43,752 nucleotides of DNA, taken from positions 1 through 43,752 of the forward strand of contig JBAMMC010000021.1 in the NCBI GenBank assembly GCA_039793985.1. The letters are read 5' to 3'. The translations under genes and the position numbers were made by a program. The stretch comes from ARK-14 sp002899805 (lineage in GTDB: Archaea; Thermoproteota; Thermoprotei_A; Sulfolobales; Fervidicoccaceae). The notes under the pieces are model-generated. The model had not been told where the DNA came from. It saw nothing but the letters and a program-made list of their open reading frames with translations, and searched no databases. Position 1 is the stretch's first letter. Every line of letters starts with the position of its first letter. Shown piece by piece: positions 23,670 to 31,800 of this stretch.

Positions 23670-24269
23670 ATGGTAGGAGGAGCCAAGTACAAGATAGCTA
23701 GAAAAAGGAGAAGAGAGGGAAAAACGAACTACAGGAAGAGATATGTTCAAGTCCTTTCGAAGAAACCCAGGCTCGTGGTAAGAAGGAGCAACAAATATAT
23801 TGAAGCTAAAATCGTGGATTTCAACATAAAGGGCGATATCGTTAAGGTTTCTGCCCACAGCATTGAGCTTATAGATAAATACGGATGGTTGGGCTCCGGT
23901 TCTTCGACGATGGCAGCTTACCTCACCGGATATCTGCTTGGAAAAAGAGCTCTGGAAAAGGGAATTCAGGAAGCAGTTCCTGATATCGGTCTCAGGAGCC
24001 CTACAAAGGGGAGCAGAGTTTTCGCTGTGATAAAGGGGGCTAAAGACGCTGGACTTAATGTTCCAGCCTCCGAGGAGGTCTTTCCGGGAGAAGACAGGAT
24101 AAAGGGAGAGCATGTTTCCGCTTATGCAAAAACATTGAAGGAAACTTCTCCTGAAATCTACCAAAAACAGTTTTCCCTCCTGTTAAAGAAGGGGTTAGAA
24201 CCGGAGAGATATCCTGAGCATTTCGAGGAAGTATTGCAAAAGATAAAGGAGAGTAAAGGAGGAGAGTGA
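23670..24269 (+). CDS. rpl18: 50S ribosomal protein L18 (uL18)
   Basis: 199 aa archaeal/eukaryotic L18 (eukaryotic RPL5-like). TNYRKRYVQVLSKKPRLVVRRSNKYI and GLNVPASEEVFPGEDRIKGEH are signatures. It carries 5S rRNA into the large subunit. GGAGGTAATTCAT precedes the ATG; the stop overlaps the S5 frame. Confidence 0.97.
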   Translation: MVGGAKYKIARKRRREGKTNYRKRYVQVLSKKPRLVVRRSNKYIEAKIVDFNIKGDIVKVSAHSIELIDKYGWLGSGSSTMAAYLTGYLLGKRALEKGIQEAVPDIGLRSPTKGSRVFAVIKGAKDAGLNVPASEEVFPGEDRIKGEHVSAYAKTLKETSPEIYQKQFSLLLKKGLEPERYPEHFEEVLQKIKESKGGE

Positions 24270-24271
24270 AA

Positions 24272-24910
24272 GTGGCATTAGAAGGAGAAAGGGTCTCATT
24301 AGAAGAATGGATTCCTAAGACAAAAGTAGGAAGAATGGTAAAGGAAGGAAAAATAACAAGCATGAGAGAGCTATTTGAGCAAAATCTCCCAATTCTCGAG
24401 CCGGAAATTGTGGATTTTCTCCTCCCGAACTTAACGCATGAAGTGATAGATGTCGGAATAGTCCAGAAGCAAACTGATGCGGGTGAGCTTTCTAGGTTCA
24501 AAACGGTTGTAGTCATAGGAAATGGGGAAGGCTTTGTGGGGATTGGGACTGGAAAGGCTAAGCAATTGAGGTTTTCAATTGAAAAAGCGATAATCAATGC
24601 GAAACTCAACATAGTTCCTGTTAGGAGGGGATGCGGAAGCTGGGAGTGCCTCTGTGGAACTTCTCATAGCGTCCCGTTCAAAACAGTTGGTAAGAGTGGG
24701 AGCGTAGAAGTAGTGCTCTATCCAGCACCGAAGGGAACAGGGCTTGTAGCAGGCGATATAGCAAAAACAGTCCTGAGGCTGGCTGGCATAAAAGACGTTT
24801 GGTCAAAGACTTTCGGAGAGACTAGAACTACATATAACTTCGCTAAAGCCACCTATAATGCTCTCAAAAATACTTATAAATTCGTAACAGTGGAGGATTG
24901 GAAGAAGTAA
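24272..24910 (+). CDS. rps5: 30S ribosomal protein S5 (uS5)
   Basis: 212 aa from GTG 24272; GTG 24266 is in frame but only 2 bases after GGAGGAG, whose spacing favours 24272. Contains the double-stranded RNA-binding-like S5 domain (SRFKTVVVIGNGEGFVGIGTGKAKQLR) and the C-terminal domain with APKGTGLVAGDIAKTVLRLAGI. Helps decoding fidelity and mRNA entry. Confidence 0.97.
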   Translation: MALEGERVSLEEWIPKTKVGRMVKEGKITSMRELFEQNLPILEPEIVDFLLPNLTHEVIDVGIVQKQTDAGELSRFKTVVVIGNGEGFVGIGTGKAKQLRFSIEKAIINAKLNIVPVRRGCGSWECLCGTSHSVPFKTVGKSGSVEVVLYPAPKGTGLVAGDIAKTVLRLAGIKDVWSKTFGETRTTYNFAKATYNALKNTYKFVTVEDWKK

Positions 24911-24923
24911 GAGGGGAAGAAAA

Positions 24924-25433
24924 ATGGAAGCCGAGAAAGTTGCTGTCAGACAGGGAAGTGGAAATCTCATTGCCATTATCAGGCTTAAGGGGAGAGTGAA
25001 TATCAAGGAGGAAGAGGAGAAAACGCTTCAACTATTGAGATTGAAGAAAAAGTACAACATGTCCATCTATCCAAAAGACTTACCTGGATTAGACGGTATG
25101 TTGAATAAAGTGAGGCATTTGGTTACTTGGGGTGAAATAAACGAGGAGACTTTAGAAGAGGTCTTGAGAAAACGTGGCAGGATTTCTGGAAATAGGAGAT
25201 TGAACGATGCTGCTCTCAAGGAGCTGTTCAATATCGATTCTGTCCATGTGCTTGCTCAGAAGATATTCAATGGAGAAATAAAATTGCATGAACAAGAAAA
25301 GATAAAACCCATATTCAGACTGCATCCTCCCAAGGGTGGGTTCAAGAGAAGCACGAGGAAATATTTCGAAGTTGGGGGGGAGCTCGGTTACAGAGGAGAT
25401 GCAATAAATGAACTCATCAGGAAAATGATCTAA
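24924..25433 (+). CDS. rpl30: 50S ribosomal protein L30 (uL30)
   Basis: 169 aa archaeal/eukaryotic long form (RPL7-like), with IAIIRLKGRVNIKEEEEKTLQLLRLKKKYN at the start and FRLHPPKGGFKRSTRKYFEVGGELGYRG near the end. GAGGGGAAG precedes ATG 24924. Confidence 0.96.
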   Translation: MEAEKVAVRQGSGNLIAIIRLKGRVNIKEEEEKTLQLLRLKKKYNMSIYPKDLPGLDGMLNKVRHLVTWGEINEETLEEVLRKRGRISGNRRLNDAALKELFNIDSVHVLAQKIFNGEIKLHEQEKIKPIFRLHPPKGGFKRSTRKYFEVGGELGYRGDAINELIRKMI

Positions 25434-25445
25434 GGGGTGGCTTCA

Positions 25446-25904
25446 GTGGTAGTCAGGTTCAGGAAAAAGAGCAGAAAGCTCAGGGGAAGAACGAGGACGA
25501 TGGGATGGGGAAGGATAGGGCAGCATAGGAAGAAAGGATCGAAGGGAGGAAGGGGAGCGGCTGGAATGCTGAAGCATAAAGAGAGTTGGATGAGAAAATA
25601 TGCACCGGGTTGGATAGGAAAGCATGGGTTCACGAGCCCCTATCAGAAGAAGCTGGAAGAGTCAAGCATAAACCTCTCTCAACTTGAAGAAATGGTTCTC
25701 GAAAACAAGATAGAGGGTGTTTCAAGAGAAGGCGAAATCTTCGTGGTCGATCTGTCGAAGGCTGGTATAGAGAAGTTGCTCGGAACAGGAAAAATCGAGA
25801 TCCCGCTCAAAGTCATAGTCAGCAAGGCCAGCGAAAAGGCCATCAGAAAGATACAGGAAGCGGGAGGAGAGGTTCAGCTAATAGAAGAGAAAAACAATGA
25901 ATGA
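25446..25904 (+). CDS. rpl15: 50S ribosomal protein L15 (uL15)
   Basis: 152 aa from GTG 25446 (MVVRFRKKSRKLRG...TMGWGRIGQHRKKGSKGGRG). The frame opens at GTG 25437, but that codon is part of GGGGTGG (25434-25440), which directs GTG 25446. Very basic N-terminal extension threads through 23S rRNA; the C-terminal half is the globular domain. Confidence 0.97.
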   Translation: MVVRFRKKSRKLRGRTRTMGWGRIGQHRKKGSKGGRGAAGMLKHKESWMRKYAPGWIGKHGFTSPYQKKLEESSINLSQLEEMVLENKIEGVSREGEIFVVDLSKAGIEKLLGTGKIEIPLKVIVSKASEKAIRKIQEAGGEVQLIEEKNNE

Positions 25905-25919
25905 GAGAGCGTGTAGTGA

Positions 25920-27305
25920 ATGGGGGTTCTACAGGCATTAGCCTCAATCGCTAGTTATCTTCCAACAGTTCACAAGCCTGCTAGGAAACAGAGCCTCTAC
26001 AGGAGGCTTGTACTGACAGCGATCGTCCTCATCCTTTACCTCATTATGGCTGATACTCCTCTGTATGGCGTCACAGTCTCTCAACAATCACAAATTTCTC
26101 TATTTCAAATTCTATTCGCTGCAAACGTCGGAACCCTCATGGAGCTAGGAATAGGACCAATCGTTACTGGAGGTCTGATACTTCAGATTTTGGTTGGAGC
26201 AAAACTCCTAGATTTGGACCTAAGTGATCCAGATGATAGAAAACTCTTCACGCAAGCCCAAAAGACCCTCTCATTGCTTTTCGGAGTTTTCGAAGCTCTA
26301 GCATATGTTTTGGCAAGCAGATATTGGCCATATGTAGGGAATCCCATAACTGGTTCTCAAGCTTCATGGGCTATAAGAATAGGCGTACTTCTCCAATTGA
26401 CTTTCGCTACATATCTTGTAATGGTATTCGATGAGATGCTCCAAAAGGGCTGGGGGATAGGCAGTGCAATAAGTCTCTTCATTCTTGCTGGTGTGGCGAA
26501 GACGATGTTCTGGGACCTTTTCGGGTATACCCCGCAATACAGTCAGCAAATCGGTTTTGTTCCTTACATAATTCAGGCAAGTTCTCAAGGAAACCTCACG
26601 AGTATTATAGCAAGGAATGGTTTTCCTGATCTGGTTGGATTAATTGCTACCATAGTCTCTGTGGTAGTGCTAGTCTACTTGCAGGGAATGAGGGTAGAGG
26701 TCCCAGTCACGGCGCAGAAATATGGAGGGATAAGGAGCAAAATACCTCTTCAGTTCCTCTATGTAACAAATATACCCATACTTCTTATAGGTATAATAGT
26801 TTCAGACCTTCAGCTGTTTTCAAATGCCTTAGCCTCGATTTCTGGCACTCAGAATGTCGGTTATCATATCCTCACTACATTGACTTACTACTTGAGTCCA
26901 CCAAGAGGTTTTACAACAGCAACTGCTGATATAGCGAAACTCATGAGCTTTTCTTTATCTTGGTTGGTCATGTCTATTCTCTTCGGATATATGTGGGTGG
27001 AAATAGCTGGTTTGGGTCCCGCAGAGCAAGCTGACAGACTCATTAAAGGTGAGCTCGATATACCAGGAGTTAGAAGGAATCCAAAAATTTTCGAGAGAAT
27101 GTTAGCTAAGTACATATATCCTCTCACAGTTCTCAGCAGTATAATAGTTGCTGCTATAGCAATACTTGCTGATATATTTGGAGCTTATGGGTCCGGAACA
27201 GGTATTCTGCTCGCAGTAGGAATTATAAACCAGTATTACGCAATGATAGCGAGAGAGAGAGCATTAGAAGCATATCCGCTGCTTAGCAGGATAATTGGAG
27301 AGTAG
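25920..27305 (+). CDS. secY: Preprotein translocase subunit SecY (Sec61 alpha)
   Basis: 461 aa with about ten membrane segments. It has the N-terminal KQSLYRRLVLTAIVLILYLIM segment, plug region, QILVGAKLLDLDLSDPDDRK and the cytosolic loop MRVEVPVTAQKYGGIRSKIPLQFLY used in ribosome docking. It forms the protein-conducting channel with SecE and Sec61-beta. It follows L15 by 15 bases, the conserved archaeal arrangement. Ribosome binding site is weak. Confidence 0.97.
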   Translation: MGVLQALASIASYLPTVHKPARKQSLYRRLVLTAIVLILYLIMADTPLYGVTVSQQSQISLFQILFAANVGTLMELGIGPIVTGGLILQILVGAKLLDLDLSDPDDRKLFTQAQKTLSLLFGVFEALAYVLASRYWPYVGNPITGSQASWAIRIGVLLQLTFATYLVMVFDEMLQKGWGIGSAISLFILAGVAKTMFWDLFGYTPQYSQQIGFVPYIIQASSQGNLTSIIARNGFPDLVGLIATIVSVVVLVYLQGMRVEVPVTAQKYGGIRSKIPLQFLYVTNIPILLIGIIVSDLQLFSNALASISGTQNVGYHILTTLTYYLSPPRGFTTATADIAKLMSFSLSWLVMSILFGYMWVEIAGLGPAEQADRLIKGELDIPGVRRNPKIFERMLAKYIYPLTVLSSIIVAAIAILADIFGAYGSGTGILLAVGIINQYYAMIARERALEAYPLLSRIIGE

Positions 27306-27345
27306 AACTTTTTGTTTTTCAAACAATTATCTTGGTGAATTCCGT

Positions 27346-27954
27346 ATGGAGATGAAAACAGTAATTATAACAGGAGTTCCAGGGGTCGGAAAGACTACAG
27401 TGATAGGAGAACTATCAAATCTCCTAAAAGAGAGAGGGATTAGCTACTTCATTGCCAACTTTGGTGACTTCATGTTGAAGAGTGCTATCTCAGAGGGGCT
27501 AGTTACCTCTAGGGATCAGATAAGAAAGCTATCTCATAGATTACAGGTGAAGCTTCAAGGGATAGCAGCAAGAGAGATTGCTAACGAAGCAAGAAGGCAA
27601 CTAGCCAATGGTGGGATCTTGATCGTAGATACTCATGCAATCGTGAAAACTTCAACCGGATATTGGCCAGGACTTCCGAGCCATGTGGTCGAAGAGCTGA
27701 ATCCCGATGTTATAGCTGTACTAGAAGCCTCTGCGGAAGAGATCTACAGGAGGCAAAGCGAAGATAGGACAAGAGATAGAAAAGACATACAGGAAAGGGG
27801 AATAGAGGAAATCAGAGAGCTGATGCTTTATGCTAGGGTCGCAGCTATATCGAGCGCAGTAGTTTCCGGAGCTAGTGTGCTCCAAGTGCTGAATGAAAGG
27901 GGAAAAGCAAGAGAGGCAGCGGAGACAATATTAAGGGTAATAGATGTAATTTGA
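27346..27954 (+). CDS. adkA: Adenylate kinase, archaeal AdkA type
   Basis: 202 aa from ATG 27346; GGTGA (27334-27338) is 7 bases upstream, whereas the frame opens earlier without support. P-loop GVPGVGKTT at the N-terminus, and the archaeal AdkA features IVDTHAIVKTSTGYWPGLP and RQSEDRTRDRKD. It interconverts AMP + ATP and 2 ADP. It sits between SecY and L34e; the DUF106/EMC3-like gene often present between adk and L34e in archaea is absent. Confidence 0.93.
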   Translation: MEMKTVIITGVPGVGKTTVIGELSNLLKERGISYFIANFGDFMLKSAISEGLVTSRDQIRKLSHRLQVKLQGIAAREIANEARRQLANGGILIVDTHAIVKTSTGYWPGLPSHVVEELNPDVIAVLEASAEEIYRRQSEDRTRDRKDIQERGIEEIRELMLYARVAAISSAVVSGASVLQVLNERGKAREAAETILRVIDVI

Positions 27955-27976
27955 ATACCGAAAAATTGGTGGTGGG

Positions 27977-27990
27977 CTCACCATGGTGAG
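27977..27990. other. Perfect 14-bp palindrome across the L34e start codon
   Basis: CTCACCATGGTGAG centres on the start codon at 27983. In addition GGTG (27971-27974) can pair with CACC (27979-27982), which would involve the ribosome binding site. Could be chance. Confidence 0.3.
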
Positions 27991-28282
27991 ACCATCACTA
28001 AGGAGCACGACTCACAAGAGAGTTAAGGTCAGGACACCTGGTGGAAGGCTTGTCTTGCACGTTAGCTCAAGAAAAAAGGATCTTCCAATTTGCTCATTAT
28101 GTGGAAAGCCGTTGAGGGGAACAGCCTTTGGAGAAATTGTAAAAATGAGAAAACATTCACTATCATCGAAGAGGCCGAATAGGTACTACGGTGGAGTCAT
28201 TTGTCATAGATGCCTTGCCGTGTTGATAAAAGCTGAAGTAAGAAAGCTACCCTTTCCCCATTCTTATAATATTACCCTTTAG
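27983..28282 (+). CDS. rpl34e: 50S ribosomal protein L34e
   Basis: 99 aa. N-terminal RPSLRSTTHKRVKVRTPGGRLVLH and paired cysteine motifs CSLC and CHRC that should bind zinc. GGTGGTGG precedes ATG 27983. Archaeal/eukaryotic-only large-subunit protein in its usual place before cmk. Confidence 0.96.
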   Translation: MVRPSLRSTTHKRVKVRTPGGRLVLHVSSRKKDLPICSLCGKPLRGTAFGEIVKMRKHSLSSKRPNRYYGGVICHRCLAVLIKAEVRKLPFPHSYNITL

Positions 28283-28378
28283 TTTGTAATCATGATTTCT
28301 TTTTGACCGTAGCCCTTTTTTATTCCTTATAATTTTCAATATATTCAATTGATATCGATTCCAAGGGGTAATATCTGC

Positions 28379-28936
28379 TTGAACAGAAGAAGAGAAGTTA
28401 TTGCTATAGGCGGTCCTCCGGGAAGTGGGAAAACTACTTATGCCAAAAGGATAGCTGAACTCCTCGGTTTGGATTACAAGAGCGCCGGTATGATATTCAG
28501 AGAAATGTCGTCTGAGCTTGGTATAAGCTTAGTTGAGCTCAACAAGCTTGCAGAAAAAGAGAAGTGGATCGATTATTATGTTGATAAAAAGAGCTTAGAA
28601 GAAGCACTGAAGGGGAAAGTCGTCATAGAGGGGCATTTGGTTCCTTGGATTGTTCATGAAGTTGCCGATCTGAAGATTTATTTTTACGCGAGTTTGAAAA
28701 CGAGGGTTAGAAGGATTGCAAATAGAGAAGGGAGAGATGAGAAAGAAGTATTTTTCGAAACCGCTCAAAGGGAGTATAGCCATGCTTTGAGGTTCAGAAG
28801 GCTCTATGGGATTGATATAACCGATCTGTCTATATACGATTTGGTGATCAATACTGAAGCACTAACTATTGAAGAGGTTAATTCAATAATAGAAAGAGTC
28901 ATAGAACTTTACAAGATAAAAACAACAGGAAAATAA
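28379..28936 (+). CDS. cmk: Cytidylate kinase, archaeal type
   Basis: 185 aa from TTG 28379, supported by AAGGGGT (28363-28369); the longer frame from TTG 28349 has no ribosome binding site. P-loop GGPPGSGKTTYAKRIAELLG, then KSAGMIFREM (CMP-binding region) and a lid segment RRIANREGRDEKEV. It phosphorylates CMP/dCMP. Position between L34e and L14e is conserved in archaea. Confidence 0.93.
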   Translation: MNRRREVIAIGGPPGSGKTTYAKRIAELLGLDYKSAGMIFREMSSELGISLVELNKLAEKEKWIDYYVDKKSLEEALKGKVVIEGHLVPWIVHEVADLKIYFYASLKTRVRRIANREGRDEKEVFFETAQREYSHALRFRRLYGIDITDLSIYDLVINTEALTIEEVNSIIERVIELYKIKTTGK

Positions 28937-29090
28937 TATATATAACTTTGGATACTTTTTTACTGAGCGCATCTATCATATGAAAAATGTAATTCAAAAA
29001 AAGAGAAGAGGATGGCATTTCCTCAGGATTCATGCCTTTTAATGGCAAAGAGAGGTCAGTGAAGATGCTACTTGAACTTGATCCAAAACA

Positions 29091-29100
29091 ATTTTTAAAA
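29091..29100 (+). promoter_or_regulatory. TATA box upstream of L14e
   Basis: TTTTTAAAAC would start transcription near 29122-29126, just upstream of AGGAGG and ATG 29146. This supports the short L14e start and treats 28937-29145 as a 209-base non-coding gap. GGCAT (about 29013) and ATGCC (about 29033) in that gap could form a small hairpin. Confidence 0.45.
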
Positions 29101-29145
29101 CCCCTGAATATAAAAGAAAAAGGAAGCCTGAGGAGGTTGACAAAA

Positions 29146-29439
29146 ATGCCAGCTATAGAAATTGGTAGAGTATGCGTAAAGATATATGGCAGAGAAGCCG
29201 GGAGAAAGTGCGTTATAGTAGACATCATAGATCAGAATTTTGTAGTTGTCACCGGTCCGAAGAAGCTCACGGGAGTCAGGAGAAGGAGAACTAACATAAA
29301 CCACATAGAACCCTTGGATGTGAGAGTTAACATAGAGAAAGGAGCAAGCGATGAAGATGTCGAGAAGGCCCTAGAATCCGCAGGACTAACATCTTTTATG
29401 AAGGAGAGAATAAAAATATCACCATCGCTAACTCCATAG
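29146..29439 (+). CDS. rpl14e: 50S ribosomal protein L14e
   Basis: 97 aa from ATG 29146 (MPAIEIGRVCVKIYGREAGRK), the normal archaeal L14e size. A longer frame from 29032 adds 38 residues without a ribosome binding site, while AGGAGG lies 9 bases before ATG 29146. KOW-type domain with CVIVDIIDQNFVVVTGPK and RRRRTNINHIEPL. Confidence 0.95.
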   Translation: MPAIEIGRVCVKIYGREAGRKCVIVDIIDQNFVVVTGPKKLTGVRRRRTNINHIEPLDVRVNIEKGASDEDVEKALESAGLTSFMKERIKISPSLTP

Positions 29440-29521
29440 ATATTTTGAAGACATGAACAAACACAGATAAGACAGTTTATTCTTTTCTCATCGTGTGTAT
29501 TTTTTTGACAAAAAAACATTT

Positions 29522-29582
29522 GAAGTGAAATCAGCTGAATATAACATTCATATAAAAACAAAAATTCATAAGAAGTGAAATC
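29522..29582. repeat. 11-bp direct repeat flanking the cbf5 promoter
   Basis: GAAGTGAAATC occurs at 29522-29532 and again at 29572-29582, 50 bases apart, one copy on each side of the TATA-like CATATAAAAACA (29549-29560). Both copies are followed by TGAA after 2-3 bases. Confidence 0.4.
29549..29560 (+). promoter_or_regulatory. TATA box of cbf5
   Basis: CATATAAAAACA would start transcription near 29580, giving a ~33-base leader to ATG 29613 that includes the GAGGTC ribosome binding site. Confidence 0.45.
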
Positions 29583-29612
29583 TTGAAAGCATTACTGAAG
29601 AGGTCAAACAAT

Positions 29613-30655
29613 ATGGAAGCTTTAACCGAAGAAGCAATAAAAATAGTTGAACAAAAGCTCACAACGCTTTGCGGAGAAAAGAGAGAGTGGGAAATAAAAG
29701 ATGGAAAGTTTCTGGCTTTGAGACCATTGGAGCCCAAACAGGAATCGAATATAGAAGAGAAACTTAACGGTGGAATTATAGTTGTAGATAAACCTCCAGG
29801 TCCAACGAGCCACGAGGTTGTAGCATATCTTAAGAAGATGCTCGGAATAAAGAAGGCTGGTCACGGTGGGACTCTAGAGGGGTATTATCCCGGAGAAACC
29901 CACCCGTGACTGGCGTTCTTCCTGTAGCTTTGGGAAAAGCTACGAAAATAATGCCGGAAGTCGTCCATAGCATAAAAGAATATGTCTGTGTGATGGAGCT
30001 TCACGGAGAAGTTGAAGAAGAACTGATCAGAAGAGCTGCAGAAGAATTCAAGGGAGAAATCTATCAAAGACCTCCCGTTAGGTCGAATGTGAAGAGGAGG
30101 GTCAGAAAGAGAAGAATACATGATCTCGAGATTCTCGAAATCAAGGGGAGATACGTTCTCATGAGAGTACTCTGTGATGCTGGTACCTATATGAGAAAGC
30201 TTTGCCACGATATGGGGTTAGTAATCGGGATAGGCGCTCACATGAGGGAGCTGAGGAGAACCAGATCCGGTCCTTTTACCGAGAACATGGCCTTTACTAT
30301 GCATCATATCAGCGAAGCGGTACACTTATGGAAGAACGAAGGGAAAAGCGAAGAGCTATCAAGGCTAATATATCCAATGGAAGTTCTATCCTGTAATCTC
30401 CCAATAATAATTGTTAAAGACACAGCTGTTGCTGCCTTAGCATATGGTGCTTTGTTAGGAGCTGGCGGGATCCTAGCATATACTAAAGATCTGAATCAGG
30501 GGAAAACTGCGGCCATCTTGACTACGAGAGGTGAGTTAGTTGGTATGGCATTAATAATGCGTAGCGACTTTCAAAAAGCCGAACTGGAAAAAAAGCCAGT
30601 AGCTAAAATGAAAGCGGTTGTAATAGAAAGGACGCTATATCCAAAAACCTGGTGA
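29613..30655 (+). CDS. cbf5: Cbf5, H/ACA RNP pseudouridine synthase (intron-containing; join 29613-29877, 29898-30655)
   Basis: Catalytic subunit of the archaeal H/ACA RNP, which converts rRNA uridines to pseudouridine. Removing 20 bases joins two frames into a 340-aa protein of normal length. The N-terminal part reads GGIIVVDKPPGPTSHEVVAYL. The catalytic loop GHGGTLDPPVTGVLPVAL exists only in the spliced message and carries the catalytic Asp (codon GAC, split by the intron). The C-terminal PUA domain begins near AVAALAYGALLGAGGILAY. GAGGTC (29600-29605) supports ATG 29613 over TTG 29583. Without splicing, translation ends at 29909. It closes the ribosomal cluster as in other archaea. Confidence 0.93.
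29878..29897 (+). other. 20-nt archaeal pre-mRNA intron in cbf5 (bulge-helix-bulge)
   Basis: Exon helix GGTGGG (29865-29870) with CCCACC (29899-29904). Central 4-bp helix CTCT (29872-29875) with GGAG (29892-29895). Three-base bulges AGA (29876-29878) and AAA (29896-29898). Intron helix GGGG with TCCC closing a 5-base loop. Cutting after the second base of each bulge removes 20 bases and restores the conserved active-site motif in frame. One extra unpaired A (29871) departs from the strict form. Confidence 0.88.
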
Positions 30656-30693
30656 TACTTCTACGAAATAACAATGACTCTTATATCGAAGCT

Positions 30694-31707
30694 TCAGCTT
30701 TCAGTTGGATATGTTTGATGCTCAGATGCTTCTAATTTGTTCTTAAGAATCTTCTTGTACCTATCGATCATCTCTGTCTTGTAGGGGTCTACTTCTTCCA
30801 TTGAGGAAACTTCCAAGCTAACCAACGTGGAGAGCTTGTATCCGTACAATAGCTCCTGAAGTATACTTTCTCCTTTCAACCAAATTTCATCCATATTTTT
30901 ATTCAAGAGATCGATGAATGAAGACACGAATATGTTATTTTCCGTATATTTCCCCTTTACTATGAAAATGCGAAACGGATCTCTGATAGAAGGAAGAGCT
31001 TCTATAGTATTATGAAGAGCTTCGGGGATCACCTCAATGTTTGAGAAAACCTTGGAGTTCTCTGCTAAGTCATTCTTCATTCTTACAGCTACCGAAATAT
31101 AAGGTCTAGAAACGATGAAAAGTGGTACAGTTCCATTCACATGTTCTGCTAAGTTTTTGGCCTCAGAAGAGTAATCTGTATCGAAAATAGAAAGGGAACT
31201 TCTAAGAGCTTGCCTCGAAAACACGCGTAAACCGAAGCGAGATCCTAGGAAAGATGCTATACTAAAAAGGATCTCAGGAAGATCTAGCCTCGGAAATAGC
31301 CCCTCGGTAAGGCGAATAACACAGCCTCCTGATGAAATTGCTTTAGAGAAGAGTTCTCCTCCACTCGTTATGGCTACCCAGTTCTTCAGTGGTTCCACCT
31401 GCCTATAGACAGATAGAGTTTCAATTGTATTTCCAGAATAGCTTACAAGCAAAACCAGATCTTCTCTATCTACTTTGAATGGTAAGAAATCCCCCTTAAT
31501 AGCTACGATTTCAAAAGGAAAAGAATAATATGAGCTCAAATCAGAGAGGAAATCTCCCACTATGCCGGAGCCTCCCATGCCAGCCACGATCACTCTCTTC
31601 ACATCGCTCGGAACATCGCATTTTTCCCTTTCTCCGGCATCAATTCCCTTTAAAGCTAGATTTTTCCAGTTGTTCAAAGCTTCCTCGAAAAAAGCCCTTC
31701 CAGACAT
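30694..31707 (-). CDS. Bifunctional phosphoglucose/phosphomannose isomerase
   Basis: 337 aa, the archaeal PGI/PMI family that isomerises glucose-6-P or mannose-6-P with fructose-6-P. SIS domain with GMGGSGIVGDFLS (43-55) and LVSYSGNTIETL for the sugar phosphate. RLDLPEILF and EALHNTIEA carry the presumed catalytic Glu and His. It supplies glycolysis and GDP-mannose for glycans, which fits the lipid-carrier genes downstream. CTTTTATACC (31721-31730), read leftward as GGTATAAAAG, would give an almost leaderless transcript. Confidence 0.9.
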   Translation of the reverse strand: MSGRAFFEEALNNWKNLALKGIDAGEREKCDVPSDVKRVIVAGMGGSGIVGDFLSDLSSYYSFPFEIVAIKGDFLPFKVDREDLVLLVSYSGNTIETLSVYRQVEPLKNWVAITSGGELFSKAISSGGCVIRLTEGLFPRLDLPEILFSIASFLGSRFGLRVFSRQALRSSLSIFDTDYSSEAKNLAEHVNGTVPLFIVSRPYISVAVRMKNDLAENSKVFSNIEVIPEALHNTIEALPSIRDPFRIFIVKGKYTENNIFVSSFIDLLNKNMDEIWLKGESILQELLYGYKLSTLVSLEVSSMEEVDPYKTEMIDRYKKILKNKLEASEHQTYPTES

Positions 31708-31800
31708 AGCGTCCGCCTGCTTTTATACCTTCTGCGACCCTATACTTTAATGCGAAGATATTAAAATATATCGATGAAGGAAAGGAAGAGTTGATTAGAT

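Noticed and set aside
29032..29145. 38-residue N-terminal extension of L14e
   Set aside because: No ribosome binding site, exceeds the family length, and a TATA box plus AGGAGG point to ATG 29146.
29583..29909. cbf5 as a frameshifted pseudogene
   Set aside because: A 20-base bulge-helix-bulge intron removes the disrupting bases precisely and restores the conserved GTLDPxVTG motif; both exons are otherwise intact.
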